DNA of 64,000 nt from Spongilla lacustris (GCA_949361645.1 OX442416.1:4192629-4256628), one strand, 5' to 3'; shown: positions 22,661 through 33,989, counted from the stretch's first letter. Numbers and translations: made by a program. The notes: generated from the letters alone by a model not told the origin.

Positions 22661-24730
22661 CATACATATAAACACACATACATATGCAAAAAGGCAAGTA
22701 GTGACACGATGTGTACGTGCACTTACAAGCTGCCTAAACATGGAAAGGGATATAACATACAAAAGGGTGATAGGTCAACAGATCTAAGTCGGGTACGAAA
22801 AACTGTAATGTTCAATGAAGTGACAACATCATGGGGTAAGTGGTTCCATATAGGTATCACACGTTCAGTGAAAAAATGCGCTCGGAATGCATGATGGGGT
22901 AAATATTTGGATCGCAGGATACAAGGATGACCTCGGATGGAATAAGACCTATAGCCGGTTTGGTGAAAAAACTCTCAAAAGGTAAATCATCCAGGTTATT
23001 ATATATCTTGTAGCACATGACAAGGTTGTAGAAGACTCTCCTGTACTCTAAGGACTGTAAACCCAGGTTCGCAAGGCGATCATCATAGTCCATATACATT
23101 GTATGGTATACCAGCACGTTTGAATATGGCTCGAGTGAAAAATCTCTGAACGCGTTCAATACATTGAATATCTTTATGAAACCAGGGATTCCAAACTTGG
23201 GTATTACTTTCCAGAAGGGGACGAACATACACCTTATATAGACGCACAAGGAGAGACACATCGTTAGAATAAAAGCTTTTTAAGAGGAGACAGCTCCTAT
23301 TGAAAGCCATGGCGGCAATATTTGAGCAGTGCATACTTGGTGTAAGATCTGAATTCAAACGCACTCCAAGATCTCTTATAGATGCTACGAATTGCAAAGG
23401 AATACCAGAAAGTGAGTAAGGTGAAGTAGGCTCATAACCACGAGAACCAAAGGAAATGACAGAGCACTTGGTATAAGCAACAGACAGTTGCCATGTCTGG
23501 GACCATGAACAAAATTGATTAAAGATTGCATAAGTGGTGTACTTTGATTTTCAGTATAACCAAGATACAGTTTAGTGTCATCAGCAAAGATTTTAATGCC
23601 AGCTGGAGATTGGACATGGTTAGGAAGGTCATTGACATATAACAGAAACAAGAGAGGGCCAAGGACAGAACCCTGAGGTACACCACTGGTGATGGATTTA
23701 GGAGATGATACATCAAGTCCTACATATACACATTGAGTACGGTCATTTAAAAAGGCTCTTATCCACTGAAGTAAGTTTGATTTAAAGCCATAAGCCTCAA
23801 CCTTTAGCAATAATTTCGAATGGGAGACAGTGTCAAAGGCCTTAGCAATATCAGTATACACAACATCCACCTTCATGCCGTTGTCAACATTCAATGTCCA
23901 ATTATTCAGAGTTATCAATAACTGAGTACAAGCAGAACGTCGAGCGAGGAAACCAAACTGATCATGTGAGATAAGATTATGAGCTCGAAGATGTCATAGA
24001 AGATGATATAATACTTTCCATAATTTTACAAAGGATACACGTTTGTGAGATAGGTCTATAGTTACTGGACTGTTTACGTGAACCCTTTTTAAAGACAGGG
24101 CATACAAAAGCAGTTTTCCTAACTAAGGGTATATGTCCTGTACTCATTGACATCTCAATAAGGAGTGATAATGGGAAAGCAATAGCCGGGGCTAAAGACT
24201 TCAAGAAAAAAGCAGGGAAGCCATCAGGAATTTTAGAACATTTTGAGGGCAATGATTTTAAAGTCTTAAGAACCTTGTCAAATGGGAAGAGGACACAGTC
24301 TAGGGATTTGATTTCAGAGAGACGAGGCACAAATTCAGGGAGCAAACCGTCATCAGCAGTAAAAACATGCAGAAGCATAATAATCATTAAGCACAGTACA
24401 TTTATCATGATTTGAGACAGCCAAATTATCATAGGAGTCAACGAGAGGGGGTATACACTGAGAGGTAGTAAGCTTGGAATTCACATATGAATAGAAAGAT
24501 GATAAGCTTTTCTTCTTGAGAACGTTGTTTTCTGAGACAAGATGAAGTCTTTAACAGCCATATCATACTTTCTAGCAAAGTGTTTATAGCGAACCTTGTC
24601 TTTACTATGCCACAACTTCTTCAATCCCAGCAGGCCCCTTATGTGCATGGGATAAGAAAACGGTTCTATATATGATCAAACTTTCATTTAAGGTATTTAA
24701 AATACCATACATGTTTGTAGTGGTATTGCC
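22661..24730 (-). pseudogene. Non-LTR retrotransposon (LINE) reverse transcriptase relic
   Basis: The minus strand gives, in order: linker plus RT fingers (24441-23977: KTLKSLPSKCSKIPDGFPAF, CPVFKKGSRKQSSNYRPIS); palm (23918-23385: VYTDIAKAFDTVSHSKLL, SGVPQGSVLGPLLFLLYVND, catalytic FADDTKLYLGY); and thumb/C-terminal region (23397-22857: RDLGVRLNSDLTPSMHC, YKVYVRPLLE, ERVQRFFTRAIFKR, RRVFYNLVMCYKIYNN). The layout is that of Jockey/CR1-like LINEs. At least three frameshifts (near 23950, 23510 and 23110) disable it. The upstream endonuclease is absent: at about 24730 a gypsy relic begins. Confidence 0.88.
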
Positions 24731-24739
24731 ATGTTGTGA

Positions 24740-25808
24740 AACCACTTGCTGAAAACCATCCTAAGTTCTTCATATACCTTTATAGGCAAGGACACTAACA
24801 AAATGCCCTACAACAGGCAAAGGTTCATGCGCAGGTCCATATAGGGTCTTCAATGGGACCTGTAATCATGGTCGTTTACTTTGTTTCCATACCTTCTCAG
24901 ACAGTGCAGTTACTTCTGCACTAGTATCTATTTTAAATGATACCTCATTGTTCCCTAAGGTCAGATTTAAGAACCATGATCTAGAGTCCTCCTCCCCTTA
25001 TGTGTTTAAGAAGGCTGTGTTTATGCTGTTATCCTCCTGATCACCTACAGGGGTGGTGGGTATACTTCGAGTCTTACAACAGGATTGGAAATGGCCTCTC
25101 TTGTGGCAACGATAACACACAGCATTGAACGCTGGGCACTTGCCTCTTCTATGTTTCCTACCACAGCGACTACTGACAATCAACATTACTCACACTACTA
25201 CCGCTATCCTCCTCAGTCTTTTTAGATAATGCTGCTACTTCTACTAACTCTTTACATGATGAGGTCTCCTTAAGCGCTGACTGCTGTTGTTGTTGCACTG
25301 CCTCCGTTTGCCTCACTCTTTTCGTCACTTTCTCCAGTGTAAGCTCAGGCTCTAACTGAAGTGCTCTAGACAAAGCTTTGTCGGTAATGCCTATCACTAT
25401 ACGGTCCCGTATGAGCTCTTCAGTTAACGCCCCAAAGTTGCAATTTCTAGCTAGACTATGCAAGTCTATACCGCATATTGTTCGACAGACTCCCCGTCAC
25501 GTTGGTTACGAGAGTTAAACTTGGCCCTTTCAAAGATGACGTTCTTACGCACCCCGAAATAAGCGTCGAAGGCATGTATTACCTCGTCGTACTTCACTTT
25601 CGCTTTATCCACTATCTTCAAGGCCAACAAGACATCTTCCCCCTCTTCTCCCAAACAGTATAAGAGTGAGCTAACCTGATCTGCTTTCTTCTGCATTTGC
25701 TAACCCAGAGGCGAGGCGAAACTGTTAAAATCTCCCCTTCCAGTGAGGCCATTCATCTGGGTTCTTGAAGTCAAACACGGGCGGTGGTTCAAAACGAATA
25801 TTTGCCAT
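24740..25808 (-). pseudogene. Ty3/gypsy gag-protease relic
   Basis: Gag starts at the minus-strand ATG at 25808 (MANIRFEPPPVFDFKNPDEW, a common gypsy gag opening) and is cut by a stop after about 24 residues. It continues at 25696-25466 (SLLYCLGEEGEDVLLAL, DAYFGVRKNVIFERAKFNSR) and 25463-25170 (ELIRDRIVIGI, then a Gln-rich stretch). A zinc knuckle follows at about 25140-25075 (CYRCHKRGHFQSCC). The protease at about 24975-24900 reads FKIDTSAEVTALS, with DTG altered to DTS. No reverse transcriptase follows. Confidence 0.85.
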
Positions 25809-25853
25809 CTTCTACACCGCTGCCACCATGTTGTAATGCACCTATCAATGTCA

Positions 25854-25855
<2 letters not shown>

Positions 25856-25884
<29 letters not shown>
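25856..25884. repeat. Poly-C run, 29 bases
   Basis: Uninterrupted C run just upstream of the gag start of the minus-strand gypsy relic. The length is probably inexact. Confidence 0.9.
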
Positions 25885-26382
25885 GTACGGGCTTAGGTGG
25901 GAGATATCGGGGATTTGAAATTGTATTCATTCAAACTGCCCGACCCTGGGGGCGATTTGAGCGCACACAGGGAAAAAACGCGTCGAATCCAAAAAAGATT
26001 TATCACGAGATTTGTTCATATAAATCATGCATTAAATCATATCGGATTGAATAGACTTCCAGATGATAAATCGTTCGTGAATCCAATAATGTATCCGTAT
26101 TAGATTATATATCTGATAAATACACAGAATCATTAATGTAATACATTGACGAATCAAATAGGATATTTCATAGGGTTTTGTATATGATTTCATGCAAAAT
26201 TCATCTGAAAAATCTAACAAGCAATCAGCGACCGATTTCGCATCCGATTCTAATTTTAAATCCTATTGCAAATCAAATCTTTTTTCAATAATGGATTTAT
26301 ATCAGATTTGCGCTCAAATCACATGTGCACAACTGTTACAGTTTCAACTTTGCATTGTCCAACCATTTCCGTCATCCTTCAG

Positions 26383-26589
26383 CTAGTTCTCTGAGTCATC
26401 TGATTCGCCTTCCGAGGAACAGAACGCCGTACAACTGAGCTCACGATCGAGATGTGGATCTGGATCAGGTAGCTGGGCCGCTCGTGCAGTCCTCTTTGCA
26501 CCACACGCAGCGCGTGCGATTGCAATGTTGTTCAGTCGCGCTTTTTGGATCGAAGCTTGCAAAGTTTCTTCATCCACATCCTCTGGCAT
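26383..26589 (-). CDS. Unidentified acidic C-terminal exon
   Basis: A 68-codon frame (PEDVDEETLQASIQKARLNN ... SEGESDDSEN) that ends in an acidic Ser/Asp/Glu tail. An acceptor-like CCAG sits just before the GAGG near its start, so it may be the last exon of a spliced gene within the CACTA-like element. No family recognised. Confidence 0.35.
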   Translation of the reverse strand: MPEDVDEETLQASIQKARLNNIAIARAACGAKRTARAAQLPDPDPHLDRELSCTAFCSSEGESDDSEN

Positions 26590-26929
26590 GTGGGTCCTTA
26601 TCTTGTACGTTGTCTAGTAGTGCACATGCTGGCTTGACAGCAGCTGCCCTCAGCTTTTTTTATTCCTTCGGTATCTTGCGGCAGTACGTCTCCTTTTTGC
26701 AAGGCCTCTTTGACTGCTTTATCGTGTGCAGCCTGCAGAGGAATTTAATTCTATATCATGTATCAAAACCTCTGTGTATAACTTACGTGAGTCAATCGGC
26801 TAGCGCTTCTTTTTAACTCAGAGCGGCGCTTTTTTATTTACTTTTGAACTGTTGCCCTTCATAAGGACGGTGGATCGTCTGTTAGAATAGTAGTCCTATA
26901 CCGGATGCAGCATAATCATAATCTATTTA

Positions 26930-27262
26930 CTAAACTTGACGCATCTTCACTCTTTTCATAATATTCTTCTCGGGTGGTACAGTGTACTTGTTGTGCCTGA
27001 GGTGGCCCCGCACTGACTCAAGAAGCTTGGACTTTAACGCAGTACTCACGTCTGACCACACACATGAGGGCAGCACCTCTGCCAATTCTTCACTGTTCTC
27101 ATAGAACGCGTCCTGTAAAATTGTCTGCACAAGAACGCAGAACTGAGATGCGTAGGCCTATGTGCACGTCAGCTCATTGCCGGCATGTAGTATTTGTATA
27201 CTAACCAAGGGTACAACGTCGTGGGGAGTCACTTCGCCCGCGATCCGAGTTAGATGCGCTGA
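26930..27262 (-). CDS. Unidentified spliced gene, last two exons
   Basis: Exons 27206-27262 (19 codons, SAHLTRIAGEVTPHDVVPL) and 26930-27124 (64 codons plus stop) have matching phase 0 and good GT-AG sites. The second reads DAFYENSEELAEVLPSCVWS, then helix-rich KSKLLESVRGHLRHNKYTVP and a basic tail. Upstream exons are not identified: a nested transposon begins 58 bases away at 27320. The product is probably from the surrounding element, function unknown. Confidence 0.45.
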
Positions 27263-27344
27263 CTATAAAAAAGCATAAATTCGTCTATACATACCACTTT
27301 AAAAACAACTAGCTTACATGTACTGTCACGGCTGATTTTGTCCT

Positions 27345-27545
27345 ATCCTGAAATGGTCCTAGGACCGTTTCAGGCAGCCTATTTTGCTCCGGTGGACTAT
27401 TACATGCAGGCTTTGCTTAATTTGGTCCTAGGACCAAAACAGGCTGCCTCATTTGGTCCTACGCTGCTCGTTTTGGTCCTATATAGGCGGACAAAAGCAA
27501 GCAGCCTGATTTGGTCCTAGGACCGAAACAGACTGCCTAATTTGA
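27345..27545. repeat. GGTCCTAGGACC palindrome array
   Basis: Three or four irregular copies of TTTGGTCCTAGGACCRAAAC followed by AGGCTGCCT, interleaved with CGGACAAAA words. It lies just inside the left end of the nested element and is the likely subterminal binding array. Confidence 0.75.
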
Positions 27546-27711
27546 CTCTACGCTGCTGTTATTATACAGGCGGACAATAACAAATTCAAACTGATTACTT
27601 CACGCAGAATAAGTAATTGTACCCCACCCATAGCTTAGTGGTATGACAAAACATTTGTGGAAATATGACACTACAAAAACCAGGCTGATGGAGTAGCCTG
27701 TTGAGGAGAGT

Positions 27712-28058
27712 CTAGGCATAGCGATGGTGGAGTGGACTGCCTTTTACCACCTTTCCTTTCTTCAGCTCCTTGGTACCATTGAGGAATAGATTGGCCCTGG
27801 CATGTTTAGTACCATTCTGCTGATTTTGCTTTTTCTAAAGACAATAATAGAGCAAATAAAACCAAGTTAAGTATACTAACATTTTATACCTGTGCAGAAA
27901 GAATGTCTTTCTTGACGATTTGCAACATTTCCTGCCTTTCACTGCACAACACCGTCATGTGCTCAGGTACATTTTCCTGGTTGGCAACACGAAACAGAGC
28001 TGTTGCGAAACGTGAGATAGTGTAGCATGTGGACTCAGACGTGTTGTAAGTAGACGTT
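27712..28058 (-). CDS. Unidentified gene, last two exons
   Basis: Exons 27890-28058 (ending SERQEMLQIVKKDILSAQ) and 27712-27834 (40 codons plus stop, opening KKQNQQNGTKHARANLFLNG), joined in phase 0 by a GT-AG intron. The first includes STCYTISRFATALFRVANQE. The protein is helical and basic at its end. I do not recognise it. It lies inside the nested element, upstream of and unrelated in frame to the RecQ-like exon on the other strand. Confidence 0.45.
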
Positions 28059-28149
28059 CTAAATCAATAAATTCATCACACTGTTCTTTCAATCCTGTAA
28101 GTGATTTAGTGCTTTAACAAGCATCCACATAATCACATACAAATACACC

Positions 28150-28209
28150 CCTGTATATACAACATAGTAATAGGTATGTCCATACCTATTACTATGTTGT
28201 ATATACAGG
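28150..28209. repeat. Perfect hairpin, 29-bp arms
   Basis: The arms at 28150-28178 and 28181-28209 are exactly complementary with a 2-base loop. The arm contains ATACAACATAGTAATAGG. Transcription from either strand would give a small-RNA-precursor-like stem. Confidence 0.92.
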
Positions 28210-28778
28210 ATGCAGTTCATAAGTAACTACCAGTCTTGCAGAATTCCTTTGACTGACACACTTCACATGCAGGATGATACCTTTAGAAAATATCAATTCC
28301 AACCAAAAAAAGCCTACCAGTTTAATGATTTATTTATTAAGCCTTTTCCATGTGCATCATTCTCTTACCCTCTGAATTGTTCTTTTTATGTCCCAACGTC
28401 CAGAGGTAGGGTCTTTACAATCTGTGTTTTGAGTAATTACATGTAAGTGTCACTGACTGTGGCTTTTCAAATTATGCACAGGATAAATTTCATGCATAGT
28501 GGATTGTTAATAAAGCTGGGTAGATTAGCTCCCTATATTTTTGCTATCCTTACAAGTGATTTAATAGCGCCCTATGCCTATATGGTTGATGAAACCATGA
28601 CCCAAAACTAGTTTGGTGTAGCCCAACCTTCGCATACTGCCAGAAGGTCGGGTACCAAACCCGCTCAGTTTTTATACTACAAGTTGCAACTGGGATTGCA
28701 GTCGAATAAGAATGCAGCATTTCAATGCAGGCAATTATCACCTAATCAACATACGCAATCAATGTACAAGAGAGTTGT

Positions 28779-28985
28779 ATGGAGAGAACCGTAGTGCAGT
28801 GTGCGATTGAAACGGCCATGGAACTAGGCTACTCTTCAATGAAACCTGAACAAGTAGAAGGAACTGTGGCTCTAATTAAAGGCAGGGATGTATTTGCTAT
28901 TCTACCCACGGGTTTTGGTAAAAGCCTTTGTTATGCTTGCTTGCCAGTGGCACAAATTGTAGCTTCATCACTGATGGCAAGTTAG
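28779..28985 (+). CDS. RecQ-like helicase N-terminal fragment
   Basis: 68 codons from ATG. SSMKPEQVEGTVALIKGRDV matches the Q-motif region of RecQ helicases (the Gln contacts adenine), and AILPTGFGKSLCYACLPVA contains the Walker A motif TGFGKS. The frame ends just where motif Ia would start. A possible GC donor (GATG|GCAAGT) or simple truncation explains the stop. The DEAH box and later motifs are not found downstream, so this is either an exon whose partners are lost or a decayed copy. Confidence 0.75.
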   Translation: MERTVVQCAIETAMELGYSSMKPEQVEGTVALIKGRDVFAILPTGFGKSLCYACLPVAQIVASSLMAS

Positions 28986-29849
28986 ATGATCCTGTATTTG
29001 CAGTGCGCATGCATGCCTGAGCCAAAGCCACACGACAAGCTAAACATTAAAGCGTATAGAGTACTGGAACTAAGAACTAATAACCAGCGATGTAGGCAGC
29101 ATACTTTTGCTCATTGTACACGGTTGTTTATCAGTACGAATTAAAGCCCCCTTGTGGTTTAAGACCATTTACAGATAAGAGCACGATTATCTTATTGCAC
29201 CATGTGGTATTATTTGTGAGCACCTTACTGTAATACGTCTGTACAAAAACGGTGTGGGTTTTGTACCCGACCTTCCGCTAGTACTAGTACGCGGCTACGC
29301 CCAACTAATCCGAAACCACACGCCTTACGTGCCAGCTAGGCTTCTTAATTGTAAAAGAAAACACAGTAAGCAGCTGGTCGCTATTCAGCAACTACTAGAT
29401 AGCAATAGATATAGCCAAATATAACGCGGCTCGCTACTGGCGATCAATATCATCTCTGTGCTACAACGCATCCTTTCTCTCACTATAGGCTAGATTTGGT
29501 TAATAGATTACCACATATCTCCCTTTCCGATCCGTCTTCTTTTTCCTCCAGAAGATCGTCGTCGTGTCACAATATCGAAGATGGGACCAAAAAGTGACAC
29601 GAGGGACGAAATCAGGCGATCAATTTTGGTCCGCCCGGACCATTTCCGGTTGCCTATTTTGGTCTGGGCGGACCAAAATTTGACGCGGACCGAAATATTC
29701 GTGACAGTACAATCCCTCATTGTAGTTTTGAGTTCATTCACGGTCTTATCGATTCATCAATACGGTCGAAGACGTTCTCGAGCAAAGTGAGCCTATCTTC
29801 CAATTCCCTTACTTGCGTCCTTGAAGCAGACTAATCACCTACCGAGACA

Positions 29850-30170
29850 TTGCACACGTGCATGCGTTGCAAAAACTATGAGTCAGCATACATGTGTCAG
29901 TCACGTTTCACAATGCATAAATGCACATTTAATGAGCTTGCAATCCCGCCCTTTTACAATACAAGCAAAATGCCTAAGAAATACTCTCTCCATTCGTGCG
30001 ATTGTGCAAGGTGCAAGCACCGGTATACCTTTTCGAATTCATACTCAACTGTACGAAGACATCGGATGATTTACGGTGTGGAAAGTGAGGCTACATGTAC
30101 AATACCAGAAACAGCATCGACAACTACATGCACTAGTGCAACGGTGGATTCTAATTCAAGCATTTTGTGA
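29850..30170 (+). CDS. Cys/His-rich protein, possible transposase N-terminus
   Basis: 106 codons. The cysteine pattern HTCMRCKN, YMCQSRF, HKCTFNE is followed by LHSCDCARCKHRYTFSNSYS and TVRRHRMIYG. The C-x-C-x2-C followed by R-x2-R-H resembles the N-terminal segment seen in some animal CACTA/Tnp2-type transposase genes (from memory). The CACAG ends of the surrounding element fit this. No DDE domain follows; it may be the first exon or a remnant. Confidence 0.45.
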   Translation: MHTCMRCKNYESAYMCQSRFTMHKCTFNELAIPPFYNTSKMPKKYSLHSCDCARCKHRYTFSNSYSTVRRHRMIYGVESEATCTIPETASTTTCTSATVDSNSSIL

Positions 30171-30577
30171 TCGTAAAGTTTTATATACTTTTGAGCGCGC
30201 TTGCGTGTTGATAATCACTGCACTTCTATTTCTTAAAATCACTCATTGATTCCCAATCTGAAAATAATCATGTGAAAAATCCAGCCCATAATCAAACAGG
30301 ATTTGGTGCACATTTTCCAACCATAATCTGGTAGAAAGTCTTCACTAGACTCGCCAAAGGATTAAAAATCTATGTGAAATCAAAAACAGATAAAAAATCG
30401 AGCAAGAAATCATTCGTGCGATTTAGAATCTAAATAAATCTTAATTTGATTTCAAATCATAAGTAAATCAAACATATCAATTGTAAAATCGTTCTCAGAA
30501 TCAAATACGATTCGACGCGTTTTTTCCCTGTGACAGTACAGCACTCCGACGCAGGCCGAGATGCATGTATACATGTT

Positions 30578-31254
30578 CAGTGGCGTAGGAGCTGCGGCGG
30601 CAGCAGCGGCCATGGCCGCTGCACTTTTCTATTAACAACAAAATAATAATAATAGGTTGACATGATACAAGCGCGCATGTATCAATTTAATTACCTGAGC
30701 AATTGCTGCTAGTTAATTACATTAGAATCGATCGCGAGACGTACGCTTAAGCTAGCTTATACCTTCACAAGCAAAACTTCGGTATTAACCAATGATATTC
30801 TTAGCTATTAGGCGTCAAATGGGTGTTTACTGTGAGGTGACTACAAACCAAAGAAAAATTATATCAATTGAAGTTCTTCATGACCACACAATATTTTTGT
30901 GACTACATATGAGATCAAATCACCCAACAAACGAATTGGCTTTAAGCTACCCGTACTACGTAGTTTACAACGGCTACCACAAGTGGCCTTGGCTGAACTA
31001 TAGCTGTTTTATATTACATGCAGGTCTCAAAACAAACTTACAGTTTTTGCGTAGTTTTTGGAGTTTATCGACACAAAAAGCGTTGGCTACTGGGGCTCCG
31101 CCCCAGACCCCAATGGGGGAGCTTCCAGCGCTAGCGCTCCCCCATACCCCCTGGCTGGGCGGGAGGGTGCACCCCTCCCGCACCCTCCCCGGGGAGGCGG
31201 GGGAACCATTGTTATTGGCCGCTGCACTTTATATTCCCTTCCTATACGCCACTG
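30578..31254. mobile_element. Element with CAGTGGCGTA ends
   Basis: The left end CAGTGGCGTAGGAGC (30578 on) pairs with a right end whose complement reads CAGTGGCGTATAGGA (to 31254). Sub-terminal GCGGCCATGGCCGCTGCACTTT (left) and GGCCGCTGCACTTT (right) also correspond. The middle holds GGGGCTCCGCCCCAGACCCC and other GC-rich fold-back segments common in dispersed animal repeats. No coding content and no clear target duplication. Confidence 0.6.
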
Positions 31255-31543
31255 ATGTACGAACGTAGCAGCTACATCGAACATAGCAACTTAGTACATG
31301 TACAGGCATTTCTGTCTCAGAGTTTGTTTTGGCTATTTTTGTAAACCTGACTGATGGCTAAATCCATGTGCGACGCTGTATGATACATTGAATGTATGCG
31401 CGCGGCATTCGTACATATGTATATATTCAAAAACGAAAGATCTTTTTATTCCAGGCCTTCTGAACTCTAAGTCCCCCATGGATGCAACCCATCACTTTTG
31501 TTGTTCAAGTTTAAAAATTTACAAATAAGACAACATTAAACAT

Positions 31544-32438
31544 TTAAACACAATGAGGAGGGCTACAATGTTTGCATGTGTAGGTCTCTGATTTTGGTTC
31601 TTCAGCAAGGTTTTCACAGGATGCACAATACCAGGTTGAGCAGCTATCACATGCTATCCAAAACTCTCCTTCGTCCTCTGCATATGTCACCCCACAGGTA
31701 GTACAGTTGTATGCATCCTGGTTACGAAGAGCATCATTATCTTTCCTTGAGACGTCAGCTCTGTTGCATGTGCTATCCTTCTGTAAATTATGGCTTATTC
31801 TCGTGTTTTCAACATTAGAATTCTAAAGAACAGATTGATATGGAAATGCATAATTATCAAACGCACCATCAGCCTTGTAGAAACAAAAACAGACGTACAC
31901 GAGTACTGAATGTCACTAACGCAGGGCTTTTTCTGGGAAAAGTTTACACATATGCATGTAATTGCAAACGCAACCATTTGGCCGTGGTTACGCGACTTGA
32001 ACACCAGCACATAAATGCATTTATGTTGTATAATGTACGTTGCCCATCGAATCACTCACCACTTCATTCGAATTTGTAGTTATTTCCACGACTTCACTTG
32101 AGGCCGAAGTGCCGAACCACTATTCGGGTGTCGCTATTAAATATTGAATACAAAACTTAATATCACCTGCTCTATACAGTATATAACCCTACCTGTTGCA
32201 GGCGTAAAACTTGAACAACACTTTTGTCCTCAATTTGTCGGTTTTGTAGGTCGACATAGAATATGCGGCCTCCCCATGCAGTTCTGCTAAACTTGAATCG
32301 ATTGAAGATGTTCTCGCCTGCTTCGATAATGTCGCTAAAAGTTTCTCCGATACTTTGTTTTAAATTCTGTTCTTCCGTCATACAAATGATGCGTCGATTC
32401 TCGTTAACCGTCACCATCACGCTTTTAACCTGAGCCAT
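31544..32438 (-). CDS. Two-exon PHD-finger protein
   Basis: Exon 1 is 32193-32438 (82 codons from MAQVKS; an upstream in-frame ATG at 32492 is possible) and exon 2 is 31544-31780 (78 codons plus stop), joined in phase 0 by a GT-AG intron. The product is 160 residues. Exon 2 contains a zinc-binding PHD finger: YNCTTCGVTYAED, FWIACDSCSTWYCASC, TYTCKHC, i.e. Cys pairs, the W-I-x-C-D-x-C core with the aromatic W-Y-C, and a final pair. PHD fingers read histone tails or occur in retroelement proteins. Exon 1 (VMVTVNENRRIICMTEEQNL) shows no known domain. The short length suggests a chromatin reader or a domesticated transposon product, which is inference. Confidence 0.75.
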
Positions 32439-32529
32439 TTGAGCGGGTGCGGGTATTATACAATACTGCTGCATAAAATGTAATAATTTCATGTCAAACG
32501 CCCGTATTTATTCAAACTGCCCGGGTCCT

Positions 32530-32560
32530 AAAGTACACTCCACATATCCAGAAATGAGCG
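32530..32560 (-). repeat. Short fragment of dispersed repeat
   Basis: CATATCCAGAAATGAGCGGTC matches the terminal block of the family at 11994 but stops after about 30 bases. Confidence 0.5.
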
Positions 32561-33975
32561 GTCAAAGTAAAGGCTAATTAATTCGCGGTTTGCGAATCAC
32601 CGATTATTCCCGTATAACTTCCCATAGACATGTATGGGGTACTTCAATACCAAGCACACCAGATTTTTCTCAGCATTTGCCAAAGGGGATTGTTTGTACA
32701 CTACATTTGCCATGATTTTTAGTGGGGTCGCCGTATTTTTCCTATTTAAGGCGTCGCTTCCCTAGGATTGTCATAACATTGTCCTCAATGTACACGTAGT
32801 CAATGGGTGCATTTTCTCATTACAAATTCTATGACCATTTGTGTCAATACCTTTACGATTTGCTAATTTGCCAAAGGAGAAACATGTAGCTAGTACATCG
32901 AAGAACTATAATATATATTGAAAAGTAGGTCTTTGTATTTAAAAATCGGCTTCCATAATTGAAAGAAGTATTCTATATTGAATGAGATTGTTGCCTCCGT
33001 CTCGTGCCCTCAAAATCGACTCACGCGCGGGTCAAGGCAATGAATATCCCCCTAGCTCCTTCTGTGATATGTAACTGTATGAATTCGGGCCTGAAATCGA
33101 TTCTGCACGCCTCCTAGCGCTACGTAACAAGGTTTGTTGCTACCAGTTGAGTAGCCTACATATGAATGTACGTTATCGTACCCATAGGCCTACGTTCCGG
33201 ATCTTTTGTAAACATCGCCGGGCCCATTTCATACTTGTATCAGTTGCTGTTAGGCTGTTACGTTGGTAGTTTATCTAAGTAACTGAAGTACAACCATAGG
33301 TGTGGCCGGAGCTACTATTGGCACCAATACTAATACGGCTACATGCATGACTGTGTTTTAATTCTAGAAAATGCACACCGATTTATCGAGTATCAAAGAA
33401 GCTGATAGCAGCGTCAACGGCGTGGTAGTGTATTGTATTCTGTTGTATCTGCTGTATGTTTAATGGTCTTCAAACGTTCTGCATGCACTTAACTCCGTTC
33501 ACTTTCACAGTATCGAATTCTGCTGTCTGGCGCTGCGTTGCAACATCCACCACGGCCACCAGCAAAACGCCGTTGCAATCTTTCAGGTGAAATAAATATA
33601 AAATGCATGTGCAAGGCAATGACTTACGTAGGCATTGCGCATCTCTCAACTTGGTAATTGCAATATTGTCAGTCATTTCTTACCCTGCATTGCATGCTTT
33701 GTGTTTTATTGTATTATTTAGCTACCTTGCGTACTTACATGTATATTACCGCTGTGAAGGCACCATAGCCAGTGTACTCATGTGAAGGCACCATAGTTAT
33801 AAGGTGTGACTGTTTACTAATGGGTTATTGTGTCAGTGTGGTATGTAGCAGGCTTTGTTATGTGCATGCAATGTGATGTATGCATGTGCATATGGACATA
33901 TGTAGAAAGTTGGCAACGGACTCAAATGTGAATGTTGTGCATGTGTTGTCGACTGCATCACAGTGAAACTTATTA
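32561..33975. other. Gene-poor stretch
   Basis: No supported gene. A 16-base duplication (TGTGAAGGCACCATAG) occurs at about 33753 and 33781. Short frames show no domain. Confidence 0.5.
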
Positions 33976-33989
33976 GTGAACAATTTTGA

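Larger units (their letters stand above)
27320..29710. mobile_element. Nested DNA element with GTACTGTCACG ends
   Basis: An 11-bp exact inverted repeat, GTACTGTCACG at 27320-27330 and its complement at 29700-29710. If the outer GTA/TAC belongs to the target, TA flanks a CTGTCACG terminus. Both ends carry arrays of GGTCC palindromes: TTTGGTCCTAGGACC plus AAACAGGCTGCC units at about 27350-27545, and GGTCCGCCCGGACC-like units at about 29585-29695. It contains a spliced minus-strand gene fragment, a perfect hairpin and a RecQ-like exon. Confidence 0.65.
25966..30532. mobile_element. CACTA-like element with AATC-rich ends, 4.57 kb
   Basis: The 24-bp ends at 25966-25989 and 30509-30532 are exact inverted repeats beginning CACAGGGAAAAAACGCGTCG. 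For about 350 bp inside each end, AAATC/GATTT words recur every 10-20 bases, like the subterminal repeat arrays of EnSpm/CACTA elements. The flanks show no clear target duplication (GCA left, ACA right). Inside are a plus-strand Cys/His-rich frame (29850-30170), a spliced minus-strand gene (26930-27262) and a nested 2.4-kb element (27320-29710). No complete transposase is present. Confidence 0.75.
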
